Shown here: piece by piece, positions 43,701-51,318 of the stretch | Layout of the letters: every line of letters begins with the position of its first letter | Numbering within the stretch: position 1 is the stretch's first letter | Source: Mucilaginibacter gossypii | Lineage (GTDB): Bacteria > Bacteroidota > Bacteroidia > Sphingobacteriales > Sphingobacteriaceae | Assembly (NCBI RefSeq): GCF_900100945.1 | Contig: NZ_FNCG01000008.1 | Location: forward strand, 124,001-188,000 | DNA length: 64,000 nucleotides | Direction of reading: 5' to 3' | Notes under the pieces: model-generated | The model's input: the letters and a program-made list of their open reading frames with translations, nothing else | Told to the model about the DNA's origin: nothing | Database searches by the model: none | Made by a program: the position numbers and the translations under genes

Positions 43701-43981
43701 AGGTTAATAGTGTCGTTAATATATTTTATATCATTTTAATTTCTACTTCATGCATCAAAGTTAATCATAGCCCTAAGTATATCAAATAGAGTTTTTTTGG
43801 AAAAAAAATAAAAAAAATGATAAAAATGGGTTACAACATAATTTTGGATTCTAAGCTGGTATAACCACAAAAAAGCACTTGGATGGCACTTTATTGTGTC
43901 ATCTTAGCCACTTTACAACAAATGCTATTAACACCAAATTGGTCATAACTTTTAAATACTTAAACTAAAAATAAGGAATTT

Positions 43982-44863
43982 ATGATCAATGAAAATGGTA
44001 ATGCACGGTACGTGCAGCTTGAAGAAGAACTGGAATTATTCAGCGAGATGGGTATATCTCCGGTACAAAAATTAACAGGCACTTTAAATAGTGTGAGGCT
44101 GGCGTTGGCAGACCTCAAAAAGGAAGTTTACAATTATAGTTTCACCGATCCTGAGGAAGAAATTTATTTTTTTAAACACATCAAGCCTAAATTTCTCGCC
44201 TCCCAGATTTATGCGCTGGAAAGATTTAAAATCGATGCCGACAAGCCTTTAGGCGAAGAAACTATTCTTAAAATTTATTATGAACAGGAACTGAAATTTA
44301 TCAGGCGTTTTTTTGAAAAACACCAGTTTCTATATCAGTATTATCTTTTGGAGGGCAAGGAACTGGATAACGCTTATTTTATCCGGGGTATAAATCAATC
44401 CAGTATTTTTATTGCTGACGGGCCTGATTTAGATCCGAAGTTTTCGACACCGGGCGATTACCTGTTCGCCAGGTTTCTTGCAATGGAGAAATTACAGGAA
44501 TATTTAATGCAAAGGCTCTACAACCCACTGGAAACTGAAAACCATTTTAAAAACTCCAGGACTAAAGGGTCTTTTAAATGGACTGGTGATAAATCCAATT
44601 TAATTGAACTGGCTTATGGTATTTACGGCACGATGCAGATCAATGATGGAAATATAACCATTGCTGATATTATAGAATGGCTCGAACTATCCCTTGATAT
44701 AAGCCTGACCAGGTATTATCGACGGTTTTCTGAAATTAAAATGAGGAAATCTATCAGCAAAACGAAGTATCTCGATGATATGCGGGATGCCCTGGCCAAA
44801 TACATAGACGAGGGTGATACCTTTAAACCCCGCTCAATAAAACCCCTTCCAAAGGCCAAATAG
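43982..44863 (+). CDS. rteC: RteC-family regulator
   Basis: A 293-residue protein with the RteC pattern: EEEIYFFKHIKPKFLASQIY, then FFEKHQFLYQYYLL, then FKWTGDKSNLIELAYGIY, and the C-terminal YYRRFSEIKMRKSISKTKYLDD. In the CTnDOT family RteC activates excision and thereby transfer. Here it is just upstream of a structured gap and the primase/mobilisation genes, which fits a regulator of ICE excision and transfer. No RteA/RteB two-component pair is seen in the window. Confidence 0.88.
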   Translation: MINENGNARYVQLEEELELFSEMGISPVQKLTGTLNSVRLALADLKKEVYNYSFTDPEEEIYFFKHIKPKFLASQIYALERFKIDADKPLGEETILKIYYEQELKFIRRFFEKHQFLYQYYLLEGKELDNAYFIRGINQSSIFIADGPDLDPKFSTPGDYLFARFLAMEKLQEYLMQRLYNPLETENHFKNSRTKGSFKWTGDKSNLIELAYGIYGTMQINDGNITIADIIEWLELSLDISLTRYYRRFSEIKMRKSISKTKYLDDMRDALAKYIDEGDTFKPRSIKPLPKAK

Positions 44864-44889
44864 GCCGTTTATAAAATAAATCTTTAGTG

Positions 44890-45440
44890 CTCCGGTGGTG
44901 CCTTGTGAAATAAAAATTTGGCAACCGGGCACCTTTGTTCCGTCATCCTGCTGCAATGGTGCAGCAGGTAAACCTGACGGGATGAAGCTTAAAGATATGT
45001 TTCTACTTCTCATGGAATCTGCAAATCAAGGCACTGAAAGCGCCCTTGCAGAGAACATCCAAATTCCTGAGTGGATTACCAAATCCGAAGCGTATCGCAG
45101 AAAAAATCCCAGTACAGAATTGACAGAAAAAACTGGAAGCCATCGCGGCTACCAGTAACCGTGGAACTTATCTGCCCGTGGCAGAACGGGATTTCGCTTA
45201 ACGCCCCAGTGGCTGATAGGCAATTCGTTATTTGACATGCAGGAATGAAGCATTACCCTCTTAATACCAGGGAATCAGGCGAAGCTGAGATCATATCAAC
45301 ATAGCGAAAGCGCCTGGGCAGGCGACGGCCCGAATCGTAGGATTTGACGTGAGTAGTTCCGAAATATATACCGGCAGAAGCGAATTTATCGGGTTCGATA
45401 CCCGCTGCCGGTACAAGCAAAAGAGGTCTTTTGCTGCCGT
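44890..45440 (+). ncRNA. Strongly structured gap, candidate ICE-borne non-coding RNA
   Basis: The 690 bases between rteC and the primase gene hold no convincing gene but many stems: GGTGCC/GGCACC (44897-44933), CCGTCA/TGACGG around a 9-bp CCTGCTGCA/TGCAGCAGG hairpin (44940-44980), ACTGG-AGCC/GGCT-CCAGT, TCTGCC/GGCAGA, CGCCT/AGGCG, and at 45369-45435 two adjacent hairpins. An RNA of several hundred bases is the simplest reading. A DNA-level role in replication or transfer is the alternative. Confidence 0.5.
45369..45413 (+). other. tRNA-like acceptor/T-arm minihelix
   Basis: CCGGCAG and CTGCCGG form a perfect 7-bp stem. Between them are 12 unpaired bases and CGGG-TTCGATA-CCCG, a T-arm-like hairpin whose 3' strand joins directly to the acceptor-like 3' strand, as in tRNA. 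D and anticodon arms are missing and no CCA follows. Flanking TA/TA extends the stem to 9 bp. This is a resemblance, not a tRNA call. Confidence 0.4.
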
Positions 45441-45553
45441 GCTATCCTTAAGACAGATGTTAATAGACGGTTCCTTTTTATTTTTTGCCGGCCATAAGGA
45501 ATTACTAATCCAGTATCATCTCCGGCTTCATTTTTAACTCAAATCAATTATCT

Positions 45554-46498
45554 ATGTCTAATTTATTAACAGTGAAAGAGCTTAAAGAACAAGGCTCCCT
45601 GGTAGACCTGTTAAGTCGTTTAGGGTATCAGCCCGTTCCCAAACGCGGCAGGGAAAGAATGTATCACAGTATGCTCCGGAACGACGATAGTGATCCGTCC
45701 TTTAGTGTGAACGATGATCTCGGTGTGTGGTTCGACCACGGTTTAGGCAAAGGCGGAAACATCATTGATTTCGGCCTATTGTATTGGAAGCACTTAGGCT
45801 TTAATGACGTCGTAAAAAAGATCCAGCAGGTGTGTTCTCTGGAGCCTGGTGAAACCAGGGTAGCCAGGCCGCGCAAAGCCGTTAAAATTCCGCAACACAT
45901 AGTGGAGCAGGTCAAACCAATAGGCACTCACCCGGCAATTACAGAATACCTGAAAAGCAGGGGTGTTTTTGATGTCGCCAGGAAATACCTATCCGAAGTG
46001 TATTATTATGTGGAAGATGACAAAAATGTCCGTAAACATTACTTTGCTGCCGGCTGGCAAAATGAAAACAATTCGTGGGAGGTACGTAACCGGTATTTTA
46101 AAGGCTGTATGGGCCATAAAGGAATTACTTTCTTTCCCGGCCATGCAAAGAAGGCCGCTATCTTTGAAGGCTTTCTTGACTTTTTGAGTTGGCGAATAGA
46201 TTACCCCGAGGCTGATCAAAGTGTAATTATTTTAAATACCCTGAATTTATTACAGCAAGGGATTAATAAAGCTAAGGCATTTTCTTCACTTGATATTTAC
46301 TTTGACCGAGATAAGGCCGGAAAAATGGCTACCAGGGATTTTATTAAAGCATTGCCGTACGCAACTGATCGTTCAGAAATTTATGAGGGCTTTAATGACT
46401 ACAACGATAAGATTAAAGCAGGTCTGAAAATAGTTGCAGCAGAGAAAAGGACAAAAGATGATTTCTTTTCTGGTATCCGCGTACCTTTTGAAAGATAG
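45554..46498 (+). CDS. Toprim/primase-like protein
   Basis: A 314-residue protein typical of Bacteroidota mobile elements. The N-terminal part resembles the CHC2 zinc-finger region of DnaG-type primases without the Cys ligands (YHSMLRNDDSDPSFSVNDDL, then WFDHGLGKGGNIIDFGLL). A toprim domain follows (AAIFEGFLDFLSW with the Glu, SSLDIYFDRDKAGKMAT with the DxD-like pair). It would prime or process DNA during element replication or transfer. It precedes the presumed oriT and MobC gene. Confidence 0.85.
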   Translation: MSNLLTVKELKEQGSLVDLLSRLGYQPVPKRGRERMYHSMLRNDDSDPSFSVNDDLGVWFDHGLGKGGNIIDFGLLYWKHLGFNDVVKKIQQVCSLEPGETRVARPRKAVKIPQHIVEQVKPIGTHPAITEYLKSRGVFDVARKYLSEVYYYVEDDKNVRKHYFAAGWQNENNSWEVRNRYFKGCMGHKGITFFPGHAKKAAIFEGFLDFLSWRIDYPEADQSVIILNTLNLLQQGINKAKAFSSLDIYFDRDKAGKMATRDFIKALPYATDRSEIYEGFNDYNDKIKAGLKIVAAEKRTKDDFFSGIRVPFER

Positions 46499-46575
46499 TA
46501 CCATGTTATTATCACCCGATCATTTCCACCAAACATAATTTCTAACCCCAAACGTCAAATTCATAATCCAAAATT

Positions 46576-46640
46576 CCGTTGCTTTTGCAACGGCAAGATG
46601 TCTTTTTGTTGCACAAAAAGTCTCTTGCCCTCCCGGGAGG
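46576..46640. other. Probable origin of transfer (oriT)
   Basis: In the 172-base gap before mobC: CCGTTGC-TTTT-GCAACGG (46576-46593), then GGCAAGA/TCTTGCC enclosing CTTTTTGT/ACAAAAAG (46592-46629), then the 12-bp palindrome CCTCCCGGGAGG (46629-46640). Stacked inverted repeats directly upstream of relaxosome genes are typical of oriT. The nick site cannot be placed. Confidence 0.55.
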
Positions 46641-46670
46641 ATTTAAAAAAACTCGCAACTCGTTTTTTCT

Positions 46671-47081
46671 ATGGGGGACTTTAAGAAACTGAATGGAAGA
46701 CCGCAGTTGAAAGAAGGGAAGCGGACCAAGTTTATAAACGTCAGGTTCACCGAAGATGAATACAAGGAGGTTGCAGAATTAGAAAAAGAACTGGCCCTTT
46801 CAAAGACAGATCTGATTAGGATGCGAATTTTATCTGATGCAAAAAAAACGGTCATCAACGCTAAGGAACTGATCAAACATCTGGACACAGTAGGTGCGGA
46901 AATGGGCCGGATAGGTAACAATATAAACCAACTGGCCAAACATGCAAACACACTTAAGCTACGTGGGGCACTAAATCCAACGGTCGTAGAAAGGTTCAAC
47001 CAACTTTTTGAGGATTATATCCAAATTCAGCAACTGCTGGAAGTTTCTCTCCGCAAAATTATAAGGGCAATGGGCAGTTGA
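46671..47081 (+). CDS. mobC: MobC-like relaxosome accessory protein
   Basis: A 136-residue protein with an N-terminal ribbon-helix-helix-like part (FINVRFTEDEYKEVAELEKE) and the MobC signature GRIGNNINQLAKHAN. Such proteins bind oriT and help the relaxase open the strands. It follows the presumed oriT by 30 bases. One more gene lies between it and the relaxase. Confidence 0.88.
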   Translation: MGDFKKLNGRPQLKEGKRTKFINVRFTEDEYKEVAELEKELALSKTDLIRMRILSDAKKTVINAKELIKHLDTVGAEMGRIGNNINQLAKHANTLKLRGALNPTVVERFNQLFEDYIQIQQLLEVSLRKIIRAMGS

Positions 47082-47220
47082 CTGTTCAGGGTCAGTAATA
47101 TTCAGAAATACTGATATAAGATTATACAGGTATCCTGTTATTCAGTTACCCAGATACACGGTTATAAACTTTCGGATAGTTATAAACTGCAGGTAATCAA
47201 AAACTAATAATTAATAAAAG
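47082..47220. repeat. Degenerate short repeats, left block
   Basis: The gap after mobC contains loosely repeated units such as AATACTGATATAAG, TATACAGGTATCCTGTTATTC and GATACACGGTTATAAAC, like the larger block at 47620-47931. No gene is seen. Confidence 0.4.
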
Positions 47221-47619
47221 ATGAAGTACAGAAACAAACACTATTTTGAACTCGGGACGCTCCCGTTTATTCTTTTTCCAGCCATTGGGTTGACAGTCGG
47301 CCTAACGCTTTGGATCAGTAAACCTTCAATTCCTATTCCCTATGGATATGGTACCCCTTTTAGCAGCTCCGGTATTTATGAAGATAAGTTGAAGCCATAT
47401 GTGGATGCTTTAAACCCAGACATTGATGATTGCGAAAAGGCTGTGTTTGATTATACCCGTGATACTGTCCTGGTTCTTACCGGACCGGATTTTTTAAAGG
47501 TTGCACCAGGCATGAAGAGGGTACTTTATAGAACAAAACAAGGTATCCTAAAAACCATCGATTTACCGGTTACTCAACTAACTGAAATTTCCGTTGACTC
47601 AACAGATGTTGAGGAGTAA
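47221..47619 (+). CDS. Single-span membrane protein of unknown function
   Basis: A 132-residue protein with one transmembrane helix (LPFILFPAIGLTVGLTLWI, about residues 14-32) and an extracytoplasmic domain of about 95 residues ending in acidic residues (DSTDVEE). I do not recognise it. Its position between MobC and relaxase, with repeat blocks on both sides, suggests a mobilisation-linked role. Confidence 0.6.
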   Translation: MKYRNKHYFELGTLPFILFPAIGLTVGLTLWISKPSIPIPYGYGTPFSSSGIYEDKLKPYVDALNPDIDDCEKAVFDYTRDTVLVLTGPDFLKVAPGMKRVLYRTKQGILKTIDLPVTQLTEISVDSTDVEE

Positions 47620-47931
47620 ACCTGATTGGAATCTTTAAAATAAGATATCCTGTTATACTGATACCCTTTTACTAAGTTATCAAGTTAGCCTGATATGCTG
47701 ATATAAAGATAGTCTGCTATACTTTTACAATGATACTTTGTTCTACTGATACACGGTTACTGTGTTATTTCATTATACAGGTACAATGATCATAGGATAA
47801 CCGGTTATACTGATATCCTGTCCTACGGATCGCCCGTTATGCTGCTCACCTGGTAGACAGTTATGCTGTTACCATGAACTATCGTTACAGGGTTATGCCT
47901 TCCCGATTACATAAGTCAACCTTTAAATTTT
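47620..47931. repeat. Iteron-like degenerate repeats before the relaxase gene
   Basis: About a dozen diverged units resembling TCCTGTTATACTGATACCC, spaced about 20-25 bases: for example around 47649, 47690, 47750, 47808 (TTATACTGATATCCTGTCC) and 47860. The region has no gene. Protein-binding iterons or decayed repeats are possible. Confidence 0.5.
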
Positions 47932-48924
47932 ATGATCGCCCATATCCTTGAAAAATCATCAAGAACTTTTGCAGGCGTAAAATACAACACTAATAAGATC
48001 GACCGCAATACAGGTGAATTAATGCTAATCGCCAACTTTGGCGCTACACAAGCATTAAACAACCCAAGGCCGCAGGATCTTGTCAACTACCTGCTAATGG
48101 TTGCCGCTCAAAACAAGGGCATAAAAAACACCCAGTTTCATGCGGTCATTTCAGCCCGAGGGCGAAATTATACCAAGCAGGAACTCACCAAAGCTGCCGT
48201 GATGTGGTTAAAGGAAATGAAATACGGCGATCAGCCTTATCTCATTGTATTCCACAAAGACACCGCTAATCACCACGTACATATCGTCAGCTCCCGTGTG
48301 GGCAAAGATGGCAAACAGATAGACCGCGATTATGAACAGGTCAGGGCGGTCAGGAACATAGAAAAGGTATTGGGCTACACATTTGCATTACAATACAGTT
48401 TCAGCACCAAAGCGCAGTTTTATTTGATTTTGGAAAACCAGGGATACCTTGGCCGTGATTACGTCCATGAGGAAAAGCTTCAAAAAAAAATTAATGCTTA
48501 TGAGCCTGACAAGGCAAGGATTGCAGAACTGAAAGGGCTGTTCCTGGCCCATAAGGCAGCCCCGAACTTTGTCCACATGATGCAAACACAATACAGGCTT
48601 GATCTAGTATTTCATTCTTCCGAAGGGCAGAAGCCCTATGGATATACCGTTATTGACCATGCCACCAAACAGGTTTTTAAGGGAAGCGAGGTCCTGAACC
48701 TGAAATACCTGTTGGATGAACACCTCAGTTTTGAGCCGGCCTACCAACCGGCTGGAATAGAGCTCCATGATTATTTGGACAGTAATGCTATTACTTATTA
48801 TTCAGAATACGCACCGCAGCCGGTGCACATCAGACCTATCATGATTTCCGACGATGTGGACGATCAGCAGGTACTCGGCATGAAACGCCGGAGGCAAAAG
48901 AAAGCAAGAACTAATACCCGATAA
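47932..48924 (+). CDS. Relaxase/mobilisation nuclease (MobB-type)
   Basis: A 330-residue relaxase. The three-His metal motif is seen in FHKDTANHHVHIVSSRV near residue 110. The candidate catalytic Tyr is in the N-terminal FAGVKYNTNKI region, and KQIDRDYEQVRAVRNIE follows. It nicks oriT and leads the strand into the recipient. It stands with mobC and the ParA gene upstream of the tra operon, as in Bacteroidota ICEs. Confidence 0.9.
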   Translation: MIAHILEKSSRTFAGVKYNTNKIDRNTGELMLIANFGATQALNNPRPQDLVNYLLMVAAQNKGIKNTQFHAVISARGRNYTKQELTKAAVMWLKEMKYGDQPYLIVFHKDTANHHVHIVSSRVGKDGKQIDRDYEQVRAVRNIEKVLGYTFALQYSFSTKAQFYLILENQGYLGRDYVHEEKLQKKINAYEPDKARIAELKGLFLAHKAAPNFVHMMQTQYRLDLVFHSSEGQKPYGYTVIDHATKQVFKGSEVLNLKYLLDEHLSFEPAYQPAGIELHDYLDSNAITYYSEYAPQPVHIRPIMISDDVDDQQVLGMKRRRQKKARTNTR

Positions 48925-48945
48925 GGGATAAACCCATGAAAAATT

Positions 48946-49572
48946 ATGATTTGTTTATTTGGAAACCAAAAGGGGGGTGTCGGCAAAAGTACGCTCACCG
49001 TCCTATCAGGGAACTACCTGAGCCTGGCTAAAGATTGGCCAGTTACCATTATTGATATGGATTATCAACAATCCATATCACAGAAATATGAAAAGGCCAA
49101 GGTGCTCGAAAATGATGAGCCTTATGAAGTTTTACCTGCTAACCTGGAAAGTTTTTCAGTGTTGAGTCCAATCCTCACCAAAAATAAAAAGGATGCTATC
49201 CTGATCGACCTGCCAGGTAAGTTGGATGACGATGGCCTCATACCGGTTTTCAAATGCGCTGACCTGGTGATCTGTCCATTTACTTACGATGAGTTCACCT
49301 TTGAATCCACCGTTTTATTTGCGGTAGTGCTTAAAAAGGTTAACCCAAAAGTGGATGTAGTTTTCATTCCCAACCGGATAAAGGCTAATGTGAAGTTTGA
49401 GATCATGAGTGAGGTGAATGAACAGCTTTCCAGATTTGGCAGGCTCACAACGGCCATTCCTGACCGCATCGACTTTCAAAGGATCAGCACCTTTCACACA
49501 CCCTTATCTCTTGACGCTGTAATAAACCCTGTATTCGAAGAAATATTTGCCGACCGCTTATGGAAAAAATGA
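48946..49572 (+). CDS. ParA-like ATPase (TraA of Bacteroidota ICEs)
   Basis: A 208-residue ParA/MinD-family ATPase. The deviant Walker A GNQKGGVGKSTLTVLS is at residues 7-22, and IIDMDYQQSISQKY and ILIDLPGKLDDD follow. In CTnDOT-like elements the first tra gene encodes such a protein. It overlaps the next gene by 13 bases. A role in placing element DNA or the transfer machinery is inferred. Confidence 0.88.
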   Translation: MICLFGNQKGGVGKSTLTVLSGNYLSLAKDWPVTIIDMDYQQSISQKYEKAKVLENDEPYEVLPANLESFSVLSPILTKNKKDAILIDLPGKLDDDGLIPVFKCADLVICPFTYDEFTFESTVLFAVVLKKVNPKVDVVFIPNRIKANVKFEIMSEVNEQLSRFGRLTTAIPDRIDFQRISTFHTPLSLDAVINPVFEEIFADRLWKK

Positions 49573-49919
49573 AAACGTTAGCTGACCAGCTACGCGAAAA
49601 AATGGTAAAACCCGGTGATAAGAAAACGAGTGACAACCGGAACCTGGGTGTTAATGTCCATCAAAACGCAAGAAAAAAAGCGGATAAGATCATCGAATCG
49701 ACTATACTCAAAGCATTAATTGCTTATGATAATAGTGATAACAAAAGCATGGTGCATAGCCGGTTTGATAAGCACACCCTCGATATCATGAACAAATTTA
49801 AAATGGCTACTGGTGTGGATGTGACAAAGTTTGTGGCATTTGCTGTCAAGCATTTTTTTGACAGCTACCCGGAGCTTAAAACAATTATTAAACAATTTAT
49901 ACAAAACACTGACTTATGA
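49560..49919 (+). CDS. TraB-like small DNA-binding candidate
   Basis: A 119-residue basic protein. Its C-terminal 50 residues (VHSRFDKHTLDIMNKFKMATG… VAFAVKHFFDSYPEL) look like the ribbon-helix-helix region of DUF3408/TraB-type proteins that follow the ParA gene in these elements. It overlaps both neighbours (13 bases upstream, 4 downstream). Confidence 0.6.
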   Translation: MEKMKTLADQLREKMVKPGDKKTSDNRNLGVNVHQNARKKADKIIESTILKALIAYDNSDNKSMVHSRFDKHTLDIMNKFKMATGVDVTKFVAFAVKHFFDSYPELKTIIKQFIQNTDL

Positions 49920-50200
49920 CCTGGATAAAATTTGCCATTTGGCTGCTTGGTATCTATACCATTTATTATGCGGCCCTGATCTTTTGGGATTACCTGCGTA
50001 CCAAACGCGGGGATACGGAAAGTGATAAACATGAACTCACTTTTGTTGAGGATATACTGCCCGTTAAATCACCTATTGATGAGGTTTCTGCCTCAGGAAA
50101 GGAATCTGCCGTAGCATTTTCGGGAGGCGTTAGCCTCAAACAGCTTTTTAATCTCGCCCGTGAAGAGTCGGTCGAATACATCAAATCTGTTAGCTTTTAA
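49916..50200 (+). CDS. Small membrane protein of the tra operon
   Basis: A 94-residue protein with one N-terminal transmembrane helix (FAIWLLGIYTIYYAALIFW) and a cytoplasmic tail ending in LFNLAREESVEYIKSVSF. Its place corresponds to TraC/TraD in related elements, but the family is not certain. It overlaps the previous gene by 4 bases. Confidence 0.6.
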   Translation: MTWIKFAIWLLGIYTIYYAALIFWDYLRTKRGDTESDKHELTFVEDILPVKSPIDEVSASGKESAVAFSGGVSLKQLFNLAREESVEYIKSVSF

Positions 50201-50203
50201 TGA

Positions 50204-50494
50204 ATGAGATTTATCCTGACTGTTTTTTGCTTCCTGCTTATGGTAGGGGCATTTGCACAACCCGGCATCACAGAGATGCAGCAGGCCCAACAAAACTTAT
50301 CTTCTTCATTTTTCTCTGCCTTTGATTGTGCGCTTGTCATAGCTACTTTATTAGGGCTCAACGGCGCAATTAAAATATACCATAACTGGCAGATGGGTAA
50401 AGATCGTATCGATGCGGATGTTGCCGCATGGTTCTTTGCCGCTATTTTTATTACCCTATCGGGTGCCTTCTTAAGGGCGTTGTTCGGAATCTGA
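50204..50494 (+). CDS. TraE-like (DUF4134) membrane protein, copy 1
   Basis: A 96-residue protein: signal peptide (ILTVFCFLLMVGAFAQ), two transmembrane segments (ALVIATLLGLNGAIKIY and AAWFFAAIFITLSGAFL) and the ending LRALFGI. It is a VirB2-like pilin candidate and a paralogue of the gene at 50726 (shared NGAIKIYHNWQMG versus GAIRVYSKWNSG). Two such genes in tandem are a duplication within the operon. Confidence 0.8.
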   Translation: MRFILTVFCFLLMVGAFAQPGITEMQQAQQNLSSSFFSAFDCALVIATLLGLNGAIKIYHNWQMGKDRIDADVAAWFFAAIFITLSGAFLRALFGI

Positions 50495-50725
50495 ACGCCT
50501 TTCTCTATTAAGCTCCTTCCCCGGCAGCTATAAAAGATTTCTGTCAAACCTTCTTCAAAAAAATGCAAACCTGTTTTCAGGTTTGATACCGCAGCTTGAT
50601 ACTGCCAATCCCATTTGGGTGAATTAATTGGGGAGTTGTTCGTGATCTGAACGCCCTTTAACAATAGCCGGCCATCTCCCAGGTGACCTTAAAAGATCTC
50701 CGCCTTTATTTTTTTCTCCTATTTA
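50495..50725. other. Gap between the two DUF4134 genes with a repeated tail
   Basis: The end of copy 1 (GTTGTTCGGAATCTGAACGCC, around 50473-50499) is echoed by GTTGTTCGTGATCTGAACGCC at 50634-50654, with similar following sequence. A hairpin CAAACCTG-TTTT-CAGGTTTG is at 50566-50585. This looks like the scar of a third, mostly lost copy. Confidence 0.5.
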
Positions 50726-51031
50726 ATGTTTACAAAAACAAAAAAGTTATGGGCTTCAGCGGTATTGCTGGCCCTTTCGGTGCCTGTATTTGCGCAAAGC
50801 GGTGTTAACGGCCTGAACACTGCAACTTCCACCCTAAAAACCTATGTAGCGCCCGTAACCAACATCACGTTGGTGATCGGCGGAATCGTTGGTATCGTTG
50901 GTGCTATCCGTGTCTATTCAAAATGGAACAGCGGAGATCAAGATATCAATAAGGAATTAATGGGCTGGGGGGGCAGCTGTGTCTTTCTCGTGGTTTCCGC
51001 ATTGGTGATCAAGGCTTTCTTCGGCTTATAA
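50726..51031 (+). CDS. traE: TraE-like (DUF4134) membrane protein, copy 2
   Basis: A 101-residue protein: signal peptide (ASAVLLALSVPVFAQ) and two transmembrane segments (NITLVIGGIVGIVGAIRVY, GSCVFLVVSALVIKAFF), the standard TraE form. Its stop overlaps the traF start by 1 base (TAATG). It is probably the main pilin-like or inner-membrane component of the transfer channel. Confidence 0.9.
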   Translation: MFTKTKKLWASAVLLALSVPVFAQSGVNGLNTATSTLKTYVAPVTNITLVIGGIVGIVGAIRVYSKWNSGDQDINKELMGWGGSCVFLVVSALVIKAFFGL

Positions 51032-51318
51032 TGGCCAGGAAGTATCCTGTATATAAGGGGCTGCAACGGCCCCTTATATTCAAAGGGTTCAAAGGCAAGT
51101 TCATTTACTGGGGTATTGCCTCCCTTTTAACCGGCCTTGTATTCGGTGCGCTTACCATGTCATTAGTTAACATGTGGCTAGGTGCGCTGGTACTCATTGG
51201 CTTTATCGTTGGCGGTTTACTCTTTACTGCCAGCAAACAAAAAGGCGGCCTGCATTCTAAAAGCCGCACCTCAAACATTTACATCCTTAATCATTATGGC
51301 CGTAAAAACCTTATTTAA
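51031..51318 (+). CDS. traF: TraF-like (DUF4133) membrane protein
   Basis: A 95-residue protein with two helices (IYWGIASLLTGLVFGAL and LGALVLIGFIVGGLLF) and the N-terminal YPVYKGLQRPLIFKGFKGKF typical of TraF, a VirB3-like protein. Its end overlaps the TraG start by 23 bases. Confidence 0.9.
   Translation: MARKYPVYKGLQRPLIFKGFKGKFIYWGIASLLTGLVFGALTMSLVNMWLGALVLIGFIVGGLLFTASKQKGGLHSKSRTSNIYILNHYGRKNLI

Noticed and set aside
44895..45158. An 87-codon open frame in the structured gap
   Set aside because: Its first third is formed by hairpin arms and it lacks a clear ribosome site. A shorter version from 44982 remains possible.
45369..45413. A tRNA gene
   Set aside because: Only acceptor-like and T-arm-like parts are present; D and anticodon arms and CCA are missing.
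44890..45440. A group II intron
   Set aside because: I could not find a domain V sequence or the usual 5' GUGYG end, and there is no reverse transcriptase gene.
47620..47931. A CRISPR array
   Set aside because: Repeat units are short and degenerate, spacing is irregular, and no cas genes are nearby.
50197..50664. A 155-codon minus-strand frame
   Set aside because: It is antisense to a DUF4134 gene and has no protein-like pattern of its own.
51182..51295. Longer N-terminus for TraG
   Set aside because: It runs through traF in another frame, and the family starts at MAVKTLFN.
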